Notes under the pieces: model-generated
Seen by the model: only the letters and a program-made list of their open reading frames with translations
What the model was told of the DNA's origin: nothing
Databases searched by the model: none
Position numbers and translations under genes: made by a program
Source: Luteibacter sp. UNC138MFCol5.1
GTDB lineage: Bacteria > Pseudomonadota > Gammaproteobacteria > Xanthomonadales > Rhodanobacteraceae
Length of the DNA: 64,000 bases
Assembly (NCBI RefSeq): GCF_900110505.1
Contig: NZ_FODZ01000002.1
Coordinates: forward strand, 424,113 to 488,112
Direction of reading: 5' to 3'
Shown: piece by piece, positions 17,496 through 28,521 of the stretch
Layout: every line of letters starts with the position of its first letter
How positions within the stretch are numbered: position 1 is the stretch's first letter

Positions 17496-17933
17496 TCGTA
17501 TGCGCGTTATTCGCCAGCGCGTCGCGAACCACTGGATCATCGATGTCTCGCGGCGTGAGCGCGCGATGCACCGGCTGCGAACAACGTTAGCCAAATAACC
17601 GATAAGCGCGTCACACAATTCGCCTCTGCTAACGATGCCGGGCAATCGCGCGCGGTGTCTCCCGCACGGTGCGCCGCAATGGATGCGCCCGGGATGTCGA
17701 AAAACATTGCACGTATTCGGCAAGATTCTGCACGTCGGGTTCATGAATCGCCCTTTATACCGATTCGCGACCGGCCTGACTTTGCGCTGACGCGTTGGTG
17801 GGGTCATCGCTAAGCATGGCGCCCCGGGAAGGGCACGTTGCGGTGGGCCCCTGTGTTCGCGGCATCGGGAAAGGGATCACCGGCCGTGCCTCATGGCACC
17901 CGCATTCGGTGCCCGACCGGACAAACGAACACG
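17496..17933. other. Gene-free 438-base leader region upstream of the autotransporter
   Basis: No credible gene was found on either strand. The sequence is less GC-rich around 17585-17620 and 17700-17765 than its surroundings. A TTTATA at 17754-17759 could be a -10 element for the autotransporter gene, but no matching -35 is clear. This would leave a leader of about 170 bases before the ATG. Confidence 0.4.
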
Positions 17934-20900
17934 ATGAGCTTTCCCATCGCACCATGCCGCGTCTCCAGCGGCAGGCGTCGACGCGCCACCCTCTTCCTCG
18001 CCGTCGCCGCGGCGCTCTCCTCCGGAACCCATCGCGCCGACGCGCAGACGGTGACGCTCGGCGCCTACGATCCGTCGATCAACGACAACCAGTCCGGCGC
18101 GGCCGTCGTCGATCCGGGCGCCACGCTCACTCTGACCGGACCGCAGCGCTTCGCCGCCGGCGACACCGGTACGCGCAACACGACCATCGCATCGCTGCAG
18201 GAACGCGGCCGCATCCTCTCCGGCTCACAGTGGATCGGTGCGCCACGCCTGAATCCCGGCACACGCAACGTCGGCGTGAGCGTGCCCGATCCGATCACGG
18301 GCGGTCGTCGCGTCGTATCGGCCTACGACACGGCCAACCTCGTCGGCCTGAATGCCGTGGACGGCGGCACCACGGTACCGGACGTCGTCAACGTCAATGG
18401 CCAGCAGTACCTCGACGTCCGCGTCGGCACGGTCACGCGCGCGGGTGGAACGCTGAAGGTGAACATAGGCAGCGGCGGTGTCCCCACCGATTCGGCGACC
18501 AATGGCTGGACGATGGCGGCCAAGCAAAGCTCGCTCTTCTACGCCGACGGCAGCGGCACCGCGACGAGTGCCATCGACTGGACGTCGCGCAACCGCATCA
18601 CGTTCACCGGCGAGGTCGCCGACCCCACGCTGCCGCGCAACCTCTACGTCAGCTACGTCGCCCAGTACGGCGGCACGTTCGACGTGACCACCTCCGATGG
18701 AACGACCTCGTCGCACACCGTCACCAACGCTGCGGAACTGCGCGACTACAACGACTTCCTCATCGCCAACCTGCGAACGGGCAACCTGGATCCCGCGCGC
18801 TACGGCGCGCTTTTCGCCCAGGGCTACACCAGCACCAGCGAACAGATCGGCTACGCCATCAGCGCGGACCGGCCGACGGACGAGGTCGCCCAGGCGATCG
18901 GTAACCGCGTGGTGATGCATCTCGTCGGTCCCTCGGCGGTCGGCGACATCGCGTCGGGCGCGACGCTCGAAGCCGTCAACAGCAACGGCGGCGCGGTCCG
19001 AGGCGAGGCAGGTGCGCGCGTGGTGAACAACGGCACGCTGGCCGCCACGCACAATACCGGCGACGGCTCGGCGCTGGTACTCACGGGCGCCGGTACCACA
19101 GGCAGCAACAACGGCGTCATCAACGGGAATTTCTTCCGCAACGCCAACAACACCATCACCAACGGCGCGGTCGGTTCCACCGTCGTGGATCTTCAATCAG
19201 GCAGCCGTTTCGCCAACGCGAGCGGCGGCGTCATCAATCTCGCGACGGGCTCGGCGAACGGTGCCGGCAAATCCATCGGCATCCGCGTCGGCACCAACGC
19301 GCGCGCGACGAATGCCGGCGTGCTGAACGTCGGCGTCACCGGTTCCCGGTCGAACGGTTCGATGGACGGCGTGGCGCTCGGCGATTCGTCGTCGGCGTTC
19401 ACCAACGCCGCCACCGGGACGATCTACGTCGGGCGGGGACCGCAGACATCGACCGGGTCGCCGGCGGCCGACATCGCCGTCAACCAGGGCACGATGACGA
19501 CGGGCATCTATGTTCCGTACGCCGCGTCCGTGCGCAACCGCGGCACGATCACCCTCGGCTCCCTCACGCAGAACGCCGCGGGCATCTACGTGACGGCGGC
19601 CGGTGCCAACGTCGACAGTTCGGGGACGATCGATGTGAACGGCCGGGCCGCGGCCGTACCGCGGGAGAACGTCGGCATCCTCGCGCAGAACGCCGGTGCC
19701 GCGGGCAACGTCGTCAACAGCGGCAGGATCCGCCTCAACGGCGTGAACGGCACGGGCCTGAAGTCGCTCTCCACGAGCGCAACGGAGTCGCTGGTCACCA
19801 ACACCGGCATCATCGACGTGGCAGGCGGTGCCGATCCCGCGAGCGGCACCCGCAACTATGGCGTGTGGGCCGAAGGCCAGGGCAGCGCGACCGCCCGCGC
19901 CAACGTCCGCGGCGCCGTGAACCTGCTGGGCGACGGCGCGATCGGGATCCACGCACGCGGGCGGGCGACCGTCGACGTCGCGACGGGCGCCGCCCCGCGG
20001 TTCGCCTCCGGTTCCCGGCAGATCGGTTTCTACGCGTTCGGTAACGACGCGCGAATCAACGTCGCGGGTGGCAATGCGCTCGACGTGTCCACCGCGCAGT
20101 CGACGCTGTTCCGCCTCGATGGCGGCGCGGACTTCGACGCAAGCGGACTCGCGATCACGGCGTCCGGCAGCGAATCCATCGGCATCCTCGGCAGCGGCAC
20201 CGGTTCGCTCGTCGACACGCGCGGTGCCGACATCACCGTGTCCGGCAACGGTGCGCGGGGCGTGGTCGCGGAAGGCGGCTCCATGGCGGCGATGGACGCC
20301 TCGACGCGCGTCACGCTCACCGCAAGCGGCGCCATCGCCGGTGTCGCCGATGGGCAGAAGCACAGCCTCACCGGCGATGCGACGGGGGCGCCGTTGGCGA
20401 GCACGTCACTGACGAGCCAGGCGAACCTCACGTCGTCGGCGAGCGACGTCGTCGGTTACGTCGCCCGGAACGGTGCGAGCCTCACCAGTACCGGTGTCGT
20501 CGCGTTTTCCGGCGCGCGCGCGACCGGCTTCGTCGTCGAGGACCAGGGACGTGGTATCAACGGCGGCGGCGTCGATCTCGGCGGACCGGATGGGACCGGT
20601 GCCCTCCTGCGCACCGGTGGCACGTTCGCGAACAACGGCACGATCCATGTCGCCAACGGCACGGGTGTGCGCGTCGAAGGCACCGGCACGCAGCGACTGA
20701 ACCCGGCCGGCACGATCGCCGTCGACGACGGTATCGCGGGCGTCCACCTCGTGGACGGTGCCGGCCTGATGCTCGGCGCCGGCCAGTCGGCGATCACGGC
20801 TGGCGGTCGCGCGCACGGCGTCCTGCTCGGTACAGGCGCCTCGTCCCTCGACGTGCGCGGCACGACGATCGTCACGAACGGCTCCGGCAACGCCATCGAG

Positions 20901-23378
20901 AACGCGGCCGGGACCGGCGCGATCACGTTGACCGACGCCACGCTGCGGGTACGAGACGGTGCCGCCCTGCGCACGGCGACGCCCATCGATGCGGCTTCGA
21001 CGGCCACGTTCGAGGTGGACGGGGCTGGCACCGGATACGCGTTCCGATCGGCGGATGGAGGCGCGACGCGCGGCGACCTCGCCGTCGGCAGCGGCTTCAC
21101 GATCCACGGGAACGGGGCGGGCGCGACCGGTATCCAGGCCCTGACCACGGGCAGCGTCGCGACCGCGGCGAACGTCGACATCGCCTCGGCCGCCGGCGGT
21201 TCCGCACTGGTGGCCGGCACGGCCGCGTCGGTGCTTCAGTCGGGCATGCTGACTTCGGCATCGGCATCGGCGCCCGTCGTGGACCTCGCCAACGGTAGCG
21301 GCACGTCGTTCGTCAACCGCGGCACGATCGCGGGCGCCTCGCCCCGGGCGCAGGCGATACGCGCAAGCGCCGGGAACGACGCGGTCACCCTCGAGGGCGG
21401 GCTGGTCCGTGGCGACATCGCGACAGGCGCGGGCAGCGACACCTTCACCTGGACCGGCGGTGCGCTCGACGGTGGGCTGACGATGGGCGATGGATCGAGC
21501 AACCGCGCGACGCTGGGCGACGTCGACACGTCGACCACCTATCACCTCGTCGCGGGATCGGGCGGCGGCAACGCCCTCACGTTCGATGGCACGACCGTGC
21601 GTGGCGGCTCGTTCGGCACCGACGACCTCGCCAAGGGCGTCAACCTGGTGAGCGGCTGGAGCACGGTCGCGGTGACCAACGGTGCCAAGTTCACGCTCAC
21701 CGACAACCTGCGCCTCGCCGGCGGCGACCTCCTCATCGGCCCCGCCTCCACCGTTTTCGGCGGCGACGGCGTGCACCCGGTCGTCGCCGGTTCCGCGGAC
21801 GGCAGCGCGCGTGTGATCAACGCGGGAACGATCGATCTCACGAACGGTGCGGGCTCGCCGGGCAACCGCCTGATGATCGATGGCGACTATAGCGGCGACG
21901 CCGGGCACCTGAATCTGGCGAGCACGCTCGACGCCGGTGGGCCGCTGGCGGCGCAGCACACGGATCGCCTGCTGGTGAACGGCGATGCCGCAGGCGAGAC
22001 CGTGCTGCACGTGACGCCATCCATCGCCAGTACCGGCGCCCTGACGGACCGCAACAGGAACGGCTTCGTCGGCCGCGACGAAGGCATCTCCGTCGTGCAG
22101 GTGGCCGGCGCGTCTTCCGGTGGCGCGTTCCGCCTCGACGGCGGCTATGTCGCCGCGGGCCCGTGGCAGTACGGCCTGTACGCGTTCCAGCCCGGCAGCA
22201 GCGACGCGTCGCAGCGCGTCGTCGGCGGCGCCGGCAACGCGTACTGGGATTACCGGCTCGCGAACGTCCTCGTCTGCGACGGCCCCTGCCCCACGCCCAC
22301 CGCCGACACACCGGCGCCGACGCCGGCGCCCGGACAGGCCTATGGCGCACCGCAGGCCGCCTCCGCCGGCGGAACCACGCCCATCGCGGCAGGCAACGTG
22401 CGGCCCGCCGTCGTGCCGCAGCTGCCGTCGTACATCGCCTCGCCGTCGGCACTCGCGCTTTCCGGTTACCGCAGCCTGGACAACCTCCATCGGCGCCTCG
22501 GCGAAACGCGCGACATGGCCGACATGGGCGAAGGCCTCGGCGGCGAACCCTTCGTCCGCTACATCGGCGGCAACTACAACTACACCACCGACCGCTCGTT
22601 CAGCCAATACGGCTACGACGCCGACATCGACACCCATGCGGTACAGCTCGGCATCAACATCTTCGCGCTCGATGCCGACCGCTCGGTCCTGCGCACCGGT
22701 GTCGCCTACACGCACGGCACGACACGCGTGGCCCCCAGAGCCGCCGACGGGTACAGCCATGCGACGTTCGATACCAACTCCATCGCGATGTTCGTCACCT
22801 GGCAGCACGCCGACGGCTTCTACATCGACGCCATCGCCCAGGGCGATCGCCACGCCGGCGACGTCGATACCGCCAGATCGAAGGACACCGCGCGCATCCG
22901 CGGCTCCGGCTGGAGCGCATCCGTCGAAACCGGCTACCCCTTCCAGCTCGGCAAGGGCTGGCAGATCGAGCCGCAGCTGCAGCTGACGCGCCAGCACATC
23001 GCCCTGCGCGACCAGACGGACGTCGACGGCTCGACGACGCACTTCCGGCCCTATGCCCAGACCATCGGGCGAGCGGGCATGCGCGTCGACCGGGACTGGA
23101 CCACGGAAAGTGGCGCCAAGGCCACGCCTTACGCCCGGGTCAACTACGTCAGGGGCTGGGGCGGCCGCGCATCCGTCGAGGTCGGCGCCGAAGGCTACGA
23201 TCTGTCGCAACGCTTCACGGGTGGCTCCTTCGGCCGCATGGTCGAGGTGGGCCTCGGCGGAACGTATGCGTTCACGAACCGACTATCGCTCTACGGAGAA
23301 GCCGACTGGCAGAAGCGGCTGGGTGATGCGGGCGCACGAGGCTGGGGATTCAACCTGGGCGCGCGCTGGGATTTCTAG
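17934..23378 (+). CDS. Giant type Va autotransporter (adhesin-like)
   Basis: A 1,814-residue secreted protein. The signal peptide (RRRRATLFLAVAAALSSG, then THRADA) is cleaved before QTVTL. Residues about 40-1,490 form a passenger rich in Gly, Ala, Thr and Asn with repeated short strand motifs such as VNNGTLAA, VNSGRIRLNG and NNGTIHVANG, typical of a right-handed beta-helix. A Pro/Ala linker (PTADTPAPTPAPG) leads to a C-terminal beta-barrel of about 275 residues (GEPFVRYIGGNYNYTTDRSF to GARWDF), ending in the Phe used for BAM recognition. No protease or lipase motif is visible in the passenger, so adhesion or aggregation is the likely role. The ATG at 17934 is chosen for the signal peptide. 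Confidence 0.92.
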   Translation: MSFPIAPCRVSSGRRRRATLFLAVAAALSSGTHRADAQTVTLGAYDPSINDNQSGAAVVDPGATLTLTGPQRFAAGDTGTRNTTIASLQERGRILSGSQWIGAPRLNPGTRNVGVSVPDPITGGRRVVSAYDTANLVGLNAVDGGTTVPDVVNVNGQQYLDVRVGTVTRAGGTLKVNIGSGGVPTDSATNGWTMAAKQSSLFYADGSGTATSAIDWTSRNRITFTGEVADPTLPRNLYVSYVAQYGGTFDVTTSDGTTSSHTVTNAAELRDYNDFLIANLRTGNLDPARYGALFAQGYTSTSEQIGYAISADRPTDEVAQAIGNRVVMHLVGPSAVGDIASGATLEAVNSNGGAVRGEAGARVVNNGTLAATHNTGDGSALVLTGAGTTGSNNGVINGNFFRNANNTITNGAVGSTVVDLQSGSRFANASGGVINLATGSANGAGKSIGIRVGTNARATNAGVLNVGVTGSRSNGSMDGVALGDSSSAFTNAATGTIYVGRGPQTSTGSPAADIAVNQGTMTTGIYVPYAASVRNRGTITLGSLTQNAAGIYVTAAGANVDSSGTIDVNGRAAAVPRENVGILAQNAGAAGNVVNSGRIRLNGVNGTGLKSLSTSATESLVTNTGIIDVAGGADPASGTRNYGVWAEGQGSATARANVRGAVNLLGDGAIGIHARGRATVDVATGAAPRFASGSRQIGFYAFGNDARINVAGGNALDVSTAQSTLFRLDGGADFDASGLAITASGSESIGILGSGTGSLVDTRGADITVSGNGARGVVAEGGSMAAMDASTRVTLTASGAIAGVADGQKHSLTGDATGAPLASTSLTSQANLTSSASDVVGYVARNGASLTSTGVVAFSGARATGFVVEDQGRGINGGGVDLGGPDGTGALLRTGGTFANNGTIHVANGTGVRVEGTGTQRLNPAGTIAVDDGIAGVHLVDGAGLMLGAGQSAITAGGRAHGVLLGTGASSLDVRGTTIVTNGSGNAIENAAGTGAITLTDATLRVRDGAALRTATPIDAASTATFEVDGAGTGYAFRSADGGATRGDLAVGSGFTIHGNGAGATGIQALTTGSVATAANVDIASAAGGSALVAGTAASVLQSGMLTSASASAPVVDLANGSGTSFVNRGTIAGASPRAQAIRASAGNDAVTLEGGLVRGDIATGAGSDTFTWTGGALDGGLTMGDGSSNRATLGDVDTSTTYHLVAGSGGGNALTFDGTTVRGGSFGTDDLAKGVNLVSGWSTVAVTNGAKFTLTDNLRLAGGDLLIGPASTVFGGDGVHPVVAGSADGSARVINAGTIDLTNGAGSPGNRLMIDGDYSGDAGHLNLASTLDAGGPLAAQHTDRLLVNGDAAGETVLHVTPSIASTGALTDRNRNGFVGRDEGISVVQVAGASSGGAFRLDGGYVAAGPWQYGLYAFQPGSSDASQRVVGGAGNAYWDYRLANVLVCDGPCPTPTADTPAPTPAPGQAYGAPQAASAGGTTPIAAGNVRPAVVPQLPSYIASPSALALSGYRSLDNLHRRLGETRDMADMGEGLGGEPFVRYIGGNYNYTTDRSFSQYGYDADIDTHAVQLGINIFALDADRSVLRTGVAYTHGTTRVAPRAADGYSHATFDTNSIAMFVTWQHADGFYIDAIAQGDRHAGDVDTARSKDTARIRGSGWSASVETGYPFQLGKGWQIEPQLQLTRQHIALRDQTDVDGSTTHFRPYAQTIGRAGMRVDRDWTTESGAKATPYARVNYVRGWGGRASVEVGAEGYDLSQRFTGGSFGRMVEVGLGGTYAFTNRLSLYGEADWQKRLGDAGARGWGFNLGARWDF

Positions 23379-23405
23379 AGCAGGACCTGTGAACCACCCG
23401 CTGCC

Positions 23406-23490
23406 GTGGGAGCCGATCGTATCGGCGATCCCGCGGCGGCGGGCGACCTTGTGGCGAGCACCCATTCGCGCGCGAGCGCGCTTCCCACAG
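23406..23490. repeat. REP-like element, GTGGGAGCCGATCG copy with a GCTTCCCAC partner
   Basis: The 24 bases at 23406-23429 start GTGGGAGCCGATCGTATCGG and are identical to those at 42576-42599. Near the other end, at 23476-23489, GCGCGCTTCCCACA faces it as a half-site of a second class of palindrome (compare 45991-46020). The element sits between the convergent autotransporter and IcmF genes. Confidence 0.8.
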
Positions 23491-23502
23491 GGGGCGGCAC
23501 GG

Positions 23503-26500
23503 TCACATGTTGCGACGATACTCGCCACCCACGTCGTAGAGCGCGTGGCTGATCTGGCCGAGCGAGTTGTGCTGCACGGCTTCCATCAGCTGCTCGAAGA
23601 CGTTGCGGCGTTCGCGGGCGGTGGCCTGCAGGACCTTCAGGCTGTCGGGCGCGAGGCCGTTGCGGGCGCGGCCGTAGCGCTGCACGTTCTCGATCTGCTG
23701 GCCCTTCTCTTCCGGCGTCGAGCGGATCAGCTCGATCTCGGTGGCGATCTCGCCGCCGTGGTCCTTCGGCAGGAACGTGTTGACGCCGATGAGCGGCAGC
23801 GAGCCGTCGTGCTTCTTGTGCTCGTAGTACATCGACTCTTCCTGGATCTTGCCGCGCTGGTACATCGTGTCCATCGCGCCGAGCACGCCACCGCGCTCGC
23901 TGATCGCCTCGAACTCCTTGTAGACCGCTTCTTCCACGAGGTCGGTGAGCTCGTCGACCACGTAGCTTCCCTGCCAGGGATTCTCGTTGAAGTTCAGGCC
24001 CAGCTCGCGGTTGATGATGAGCTGGATCGCCACGGCGCGACGCACGCTCTCCTCGGTCGGCGTGGTGATCGCCTCGTCGTACGCGTTCGTGTGCAGGCTG
24101 TTGCAGTTGTCGAACAGCGCGTAGAGGGCCTGCAGCGTGGTGCGGATGTCGTTGAACTGGATCTCCTGCGCGTGCAGCGAACGGCCGGAGGTCTGGATGT
24201 GGTACTTCAGCATCTGGCTGCGCGCGCTGGCGCCGTAGCGCTCGCGCATCGCACGGGCCCAGATGCGCCGGGCCACGCGGCCGATCACGGTGTACTCCGG
24301 ATCCATGCCGTTGGAGAAGAAGAACGACAGGTTCGGCGCGAAGTCGTCGATCTTCATGCCGCGCGCGAGGTAGTACTCGACGATCGTGAAGCCGTTCGAC
24401 AGCGTGAAGGCGAGCTGGCTGATCGGATTCGCGCCCGCTTCGGCGATGTGATAACCCGAGATCGACACCGAATAGAAGTTGCGCACCTTGTGGTCGACGA
24501 AGTACTGCTGGATGTCGCCCATCATGCGCAGCGCGAACTCGGTGCTGAAGATGCACGTGTTCTGCGCCTGGTCTTCCTTCAGGATGTCCGCCTGCACCGT
24601 GCCACGCACGATGGCCAGCGTGTATGCCTTGATCCTCGCGTACGTCTCGGCGTCGACGACCTCTTCGCCCGAGACGCCGAGCAGGCCGAGCCCCAGGCCG
24701 TCGTTGCCCTGCGGCAGTTCGCCGTTGTAGCGCGGACGGTCGCCGTCGGGGTAGAGCTCGGCGATGCGCGCGTTCGCGGCCTCCCAGCGCGAGGGTTCCT
24801 CGTTGAGGTACTTCTCGACGTTCTGGTCGATCGCCGTGTTCATGAACATGGCCAGGATGATCGGTGCCGGGCCGTTGATCGTCATCGAGACCGACGTCGA
24901 CGGGGCCGAGAGGTCGAAGCCCGAATAGAGCTTCTTCATGTCGTCGAGCGTGGCGATCGAGACGCCGGAGTTGCCGATCTTGCCGTAGATGTCCGGGCGC
25001 GGCGCCGGATCCTCGCCGTAGAGCGTGACCGAGTCGAAGGCCGTCGACAGGCGCGCGGCGCCGCCGCCGAGCGACAGGTAATGGAAGCGGCGATTGGTGC
25101 GCTCCGGCGTGCCCTCGCCCGCGAACATGCGGGTGGGATCCTCGCCGGCGCGGCGATACGGAAAGACGCCGCCGGTGTAGGGATAGTGACCCGGCAGGTT
25201 CTCGCGCATGAGGAACGACAGCAGTTCGCCCCAGTCCTTCGTCTTCGGCGGCGATACCTTCGGAATCTTCTGGTGACTCAGCGATTCGCGGTAGTTCTCG
25301 ACGCGGATCACCTTGTCGCGCACCTGGTACTCGTTGAATTCCGCCGTCACCGACTGGAATCGCGCCGGCCACTCGCGCAGCAGGTGGATCGCCTCGCTCG
25401 ATAGCTCGCGCACGGCCGAGTTGTAGCGCTGGCGGAGCACGGCGAGCGAGCGGTCGCCGTGGATGGCCAGGAGCTCGTGGTCGTAGAGGTCGAACGCGCG
25501 CGGGAGGTCTTCGTCGCCGATGTCCCGGAGCGACTCGTAATAGTGCTGGGCCTTGCTCGCCGCTTCCGCCTGCTTCGCGATGCCTGCGTTGACGCCACGC
25601 CCCTGCTCCGCGATCTCGGCGAGATAACGCACGCGACTACCGGGGATGAGCACCGTGGCGCGCGGCTCGCGGAGGCTCGTGTCGACGTCGGGCGTCCACT
25701 CCGCCGCGGGCAGCGCGAGCTTTTCGCGCATAAGGCGGCACAGGTTCGCGAACATCCAGGTGACGCCCGGGTCGTTGAACTGGCTGGCGATGCTCGGGTA
25801 CACCGGCACCGCGTCGTCGGCGAGCTGGAACGCCGTCCGGTTGCGCTTCCACTGCTTGCGCACGTCGCGCAGGGCGTCTTCCGCGCCACGCTTGTCGAAC
25901 TTGTTCAGCACCACCAGCTCGGCGAAATCGAGCATGTCGATCTTCTCGAGCTGGCTGGCGGCGCCGTATTCGCTGGTCATCACGTAGACGGGGAAGTCGA
26001 CGAGATCGACGATCTCCGAATCGCTCTGGCCGATGCCGGCGGTCTCGACGATCACGAGGTCGTACGCCTGCGCCTTGAGGAAATCGATGCAGTCGTGCAA
26101 CACGACGGAGGTCGCCGCGTGCTGCCGGCGCGTCGCCATGGAACGCATGTAGACGCGCGGGCTGCGCAGCGAGTTCATGCGGATGCGATCGCCCAGCAGG
26201 GCGCCACCACTGCGACGGCGCGTCGGGTCGACCGCCAGCACGGCGATGCGCATCCGCGGGAACGCATGCAGGAAGCGCAGCAGCAGCTCGTCGACGACCG
26301 ACGACTTGCCCGCGCCGCCGGTGCCGGTGAGGCCGAGCACCGGCGTCTTGCCGCCGGCGAGCTTCCACGCCTTGCGCAGTCGAGCGAGGTCGTCCGCGGA
26401 GAGCTGGTCTTCCTCGATCGCCGAAAGCATGGCGCCGATCGAGATCTCGTCGTCGACGGAGGCCGTCGCCCGCACGGCGGTGCCGCGCTCTTTCACGGCG

Positions 26501-26955
26501 GCGCGCGTGCGCGCCATGACGTCCTCGATCATCTCGGTGAGGCCAAGCTTCATGCCGTCGTTCGGATGGTAGATGCGCTCGACGCCGTACGCCTGGAGCT
26601 CCTTGATCTCCTCGGGCGTGATCGTGCCGCCGCCGCCGCCGAACACGCGTAGGTGTCCCGCGCCGCGCTCGCGCAGCATGTCGACCATGTACTTGAAGTA
26701 TTCGACGTGGCCGCCCTGGTACGAGGACAGCGCGATGGCGTCCGCGTCTTCCTGCAGGGCCGCGCGCACGACGTCCTCCACCGAGCGGTTGTGCCCGAGG
26801 TGGATCACCTCGGCGCCCTGGCTCTGGATGATCCGGCGCATGATGTTGATGGCCGCGTCGTGGCCGTCGAACAGGCTCGCCGCCGTGACGAAGCGCAGCG
26901 GCGTCGTCTCCGCGTCGGTGTGGCTGGCGGGAATGTGCTTGGGCTGCGAGCTCAT
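23503..26955 (-). CDS. icmF: IcmF: fused isobutyryl-CoA (acyl-CoA) mutase with G-protein chaperone
   Basis: A 1,150-residue fusion that rearranges isobutyryl-CoA and n-butyryl-CoA using adenosylcobalamin. Domains in order: B12-binding (about 18-150, DGHDAA with the cobalt-ligand His32), a MeaB-like GTPase (about 190-520, [11 protein letters not shown]-loop at 211-219), and the mutase TIM barrel (about 560-1,150). The substrate pocket shows [10 protein letters not shown] and [10 protein letters not shown], carrying the Phe and Gln that mark IcmF rather than the Tyr/Arg of methylmalonyl-CoA mutase. The ATG at 26955 follows GGAG. The neighbours are a hydrolase and leucine dehydrogenase, fitting a role in branched-chain acyl-CoA metabolism. 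Some IcmF proteins also interconvert isovaleryl- and pivalyl-CoA. Confidence 0.95.
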   Translation of the reverse strand: MSSQPKHIPASHTDAETTPLRFVTAASLFDGHDAAINIMRRIIQSQGAEVIHLGHNRSVEDVVRAALQEDADAIALSSYQGGHVEYFKYMVDMLRERGAGHLRVFGGGGGTITPEEIKELQAYGVERIYHPNDGMKLGLTEMIEDVMARTRAAVKERGTAVRATASVDDEISIGAMLSAIEEDQLSADDLARLRKAWKLAGGKTPVLGLTGTGGAGKSSVVDELLLRFLHAFPRMRIAVLAVDPTRRRSGGALLGDRIRMNSLRSPRVYMRSMATRRQHAATSVVLHDCIDFLKAQAYDLVIVETAGIGQSDSEIVDLVDFPVYVMTSEYGAASQLEKIDMLDFAELVVLNKFDKRGAEDALRDVRKQWKRNRTAFQLADDAVPVYPSIASQFNDPGVTWMFANLCRLMREKLALPAAEWTPDVDTSLREPRATVLIPGSRVRYLAEIAEQGRGVNAGIAKQAEAASKAQHYYESLRDIGDEDLPRAFDLYDHELLAIHGDRSLAVLRQRYNSAVRELSSEAIHLLREWPARFQSVTAEFNEYQVRDKVIRVENYRESLSHQKIPKVSPPKTKDWGELLSFLMRENLPGHYPYTGGVFPYRRAGEDPTRMFAGEGTPERTNRRFHYLSLGGGAARLSTAFDSVTLYGEDPAPRPDIYGKIGNSGVSIATLDDMKKLYSGFDLSAPSTSVSMTINGPAPIILAMFMNTAIDQNVEKYLNEEPSRWEAANARIAELYPDGDRPRYNGELPQGNDGLGLGLLGVSGEEVVDAETYARIKAYTLAIVRGTVQADILKEDQAQNTCIFSTEFALRMMGDIQQYFVDHKVRNFYSVSISGYHIAEAGANPISQLAFTLSNGFTIVEYYLARGMKIDDFAPNLSFFFSNGMDPEYTVIGRVARRIWARAMRERYGASARSQMLKYHIQTSGRSLHAQEIQFNDIRTTLQALYALFDNCNSLHTNAYDEAITTPTEESVRRAVAIQLIINRELGLNFNENPWQGSYVVDELTDLVEEAVYKEFEAISERGGVLGAMDTMYQRGKIQEESMYYEHKKHDGSLPLIGVNTFLPKDHGGEIATEIELIRSTPEEKGQQIENVQRYGRARNGLAPDSLKVLQATARERRNVFEQLMEAVQHNSLGQISHALYDVGGEYRRNM

Positions 26956-27045
26956 GGAAACTCCGGGTACGACCGACGACGGGGATGGGAACCGGTCGAT
27001 TCTACTGCCGGGGTGCCCGGACCCCTTGCTGCGCCGCAACGTGCG

Positions 27046-27924
27046 TTAGCGGAACTCCGTGCCGCTCAGGAACGACAGCGCCGCGGCCATGACGGCTTCG
27101 TCGTCGACGATGCGGCGATGGCCGAGGTGGCGGGTCTTCAGCAGCGTGGCGCCGGGCCAGTGCTCCGCGTACTGCTCGCCCTCCTCCACCGGCACGTCCC
27201 GGTCGAAGATGTCGTGCAGGACCAGCACCGGCTGCCTGCGGGCTGGCGCGTGGTGCCGGATATGCAACGTGTCGATGGCGATGCCGGTGCGTTCCGCCAG
27301 CGCGTCGTGCAATGAACCACGAAGGTGTTCGCTCAGACGGACGAACCGGGCGAACCGTCGCGTCGCCGCCTGCGGGTCCGCCGCCGGAGCGATGAGCACC
27401 ACGCGTTTCGCCGTCCACCCGTCGTCCAGCGCCAGGGTCACCGCGGCACCGCCGAGCGAATGCGCGACCACGCCCTCGGCATCGCCGTAATGCCGTCCGA
27501 TCGCGGCGACGGTGCGGACGAAGTCCGGCAACGTGCAGAGCCCGCCGCCGCTGTGGCCATGCGCCGGCTGGTCGAACGCCACGGCGGCCCAGCCTTTCGC
27601 AAGAAGCTGCGGGGCCCAGCTCTCCCAGCGCAGTCCCATGCTCGACCACCCGTGCGCGAGCAACACGTACGGCTGCGTCGACGGATCGCCCCAGACGTAC
27701 GTGGCGACCGCTTCGCCGTCGACCTGCACCGTCTCGCGGCGCGCCGTCATGGTCGCGAGCGCATGCGCCGCGCGTTCGCGGCTGCTCGGCAGCGGCGTAT
27801 GGAAGACACGTGCGGCGTGGCCGATCGTCCTGGCGGGCGCGAACCGGCTGCCGAACCGGTAGGCGACGCGGATACCGAGCAGGGTCGCGACGGAGCGTAC
27901 ACCGAATCGGCGGGGTGGCTTCAT
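27046..27924 (-). CDS. Alpha/beta-fold hydrolase
   Basis: A 292-residue alpha/beta hydrolase. Visible are LLAHGWSSMGLRW (oxyanion region), the nucleophile elbow AHSLGG, an acid in LHDIFDRDVP and the catalytic His in RHLGH. The basic, hydrophobic N-terminus (RFGVRSVATLLGIRVAYRFG) could associate with the membrane but has no clean signal peptide. Family members are esterases, lipases or haloperoxidases; the substrate is unknown. It lies upstream of icmF on the same strand with a 90-base gap, so co-transcription is possible. Confidence 0.87.
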   Translation of the reverse strand: MKPPRRFGVRSVATLLGIRVAYRFGSRFAPARTIGHAARVFHTPLPSSRERAAHALATMTARRETVQVDGEAVATYVWGDPSTQPYVLLAHGWSSMGLRWESWAPQLLAKGWAAVAFDQPAHGHSGGGLCTLPDFVRTVAAIGRHYGDAEGVVAHSLGGAAVTLALDDGWTAKRVVLIAPAADPQAATRRFARFVRLSEHLRGSLHDALAERTGIAIDTLHIRHHAPARRQPVLVLHDIFDRDVPVEEGEQYAEHWPGATLLKTRHLGHRRIVDDEAVMAAALSFLSGTEFR

Positions 27925-28111
27925 GCGGGAACCGGTAGTGGATACGGAAGTCGTGCGGCTTGGAGCGCGGAAGCGTGCCTCGGGTTCCCCTGCGCCAGGC
28001 TTTCACGAAGCTGAACATTCCCGATGGCCCGCGGTCAACCCGGTGCACCGGCCGGCGTTCTCCCTCGCGAGAACCCGCGCGTCGCGGGCTTACGAGCGAA
28101 GGAGATATTCC

Positions 28112-28456
28112 ATGGCCTCCCTGACCCGCACCCTCGCCGCCGTCGCCGCCCTCGGCCTGGCCGTCGGCGCCGCGAGCTACACCCCGCCCGCGGCCGCGCG
28201 GGAATACGTCTCCGTCACCGTCGGCACGCGCCCGCCGCCGCCGCGCTTCGAACGCGTCCCGGGGCCGCGAGCCGGCTACGTCTGGGCACCCGGCTACTGG
28301 AACTGGGCCGGTGGTCGCTACGTCTGGGTCGGCGGCCATTGGTACGCGGCGCGTCCGGGCTACGTGTACCGTCCGCCCGTCTGGCGCCCCTACGGCCGCG
28401 GCTGGCGCATCGAGCGCGAGACCTGGCACCGCGACCCGTACTGGCGTCACCGCTGA
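28112..28456 (+). CDS. YXWGXW repeat-containing exported protein
   Basis: A 114-residue protein with the signal peptide SLTRTLAAVAALGLAVGAAS and a mature part full of aromatic-Gly motifs (GYVWAPGYWNWAGGRYVWVG, then GHWY) of the YXWGXW/BcpO family. These are small envelope proteins of unknown function. A strong ribosome-binding GAAGGAGAT precedes the ATG at 28112. It is divergent from the hydrolase; an intrinsic terminator about 65 bases downstream separates it from leucine dehydrogenase. Confidence 0.88.
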   Translation: MASLTRTLAAVAALGLAVGAASYTPPAAAREYVSVTVGTRPPPPRFERVPGPRAGYVWAPGYWNWAGGRYVWVGGHWYAARPGYVYRPPVWRPYGRGWRIERETWHRDPYWRHR

Positions 28457-28521
28457 GCCCGTGCTGCGGCGCACCCACACGGACGCCCGCAACGGTTTAA
28501 ACTAGGCAGCTGACACGACAT

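Noticed and set aside
18950-22100. Repetitive passenger region as a CRISPR array or tandem repeat array
   Set aside because: The similarity is at the protein level, in short diverged motifs with no constant repeat and spacer lengths, and the frame is coding throughout.
20406-23210. 934-residue minus-strand frame inside the autotransporter gene
   Set aside because: No motif and biased composition; the plus strand encodes the autotransporter barrel in the same place.
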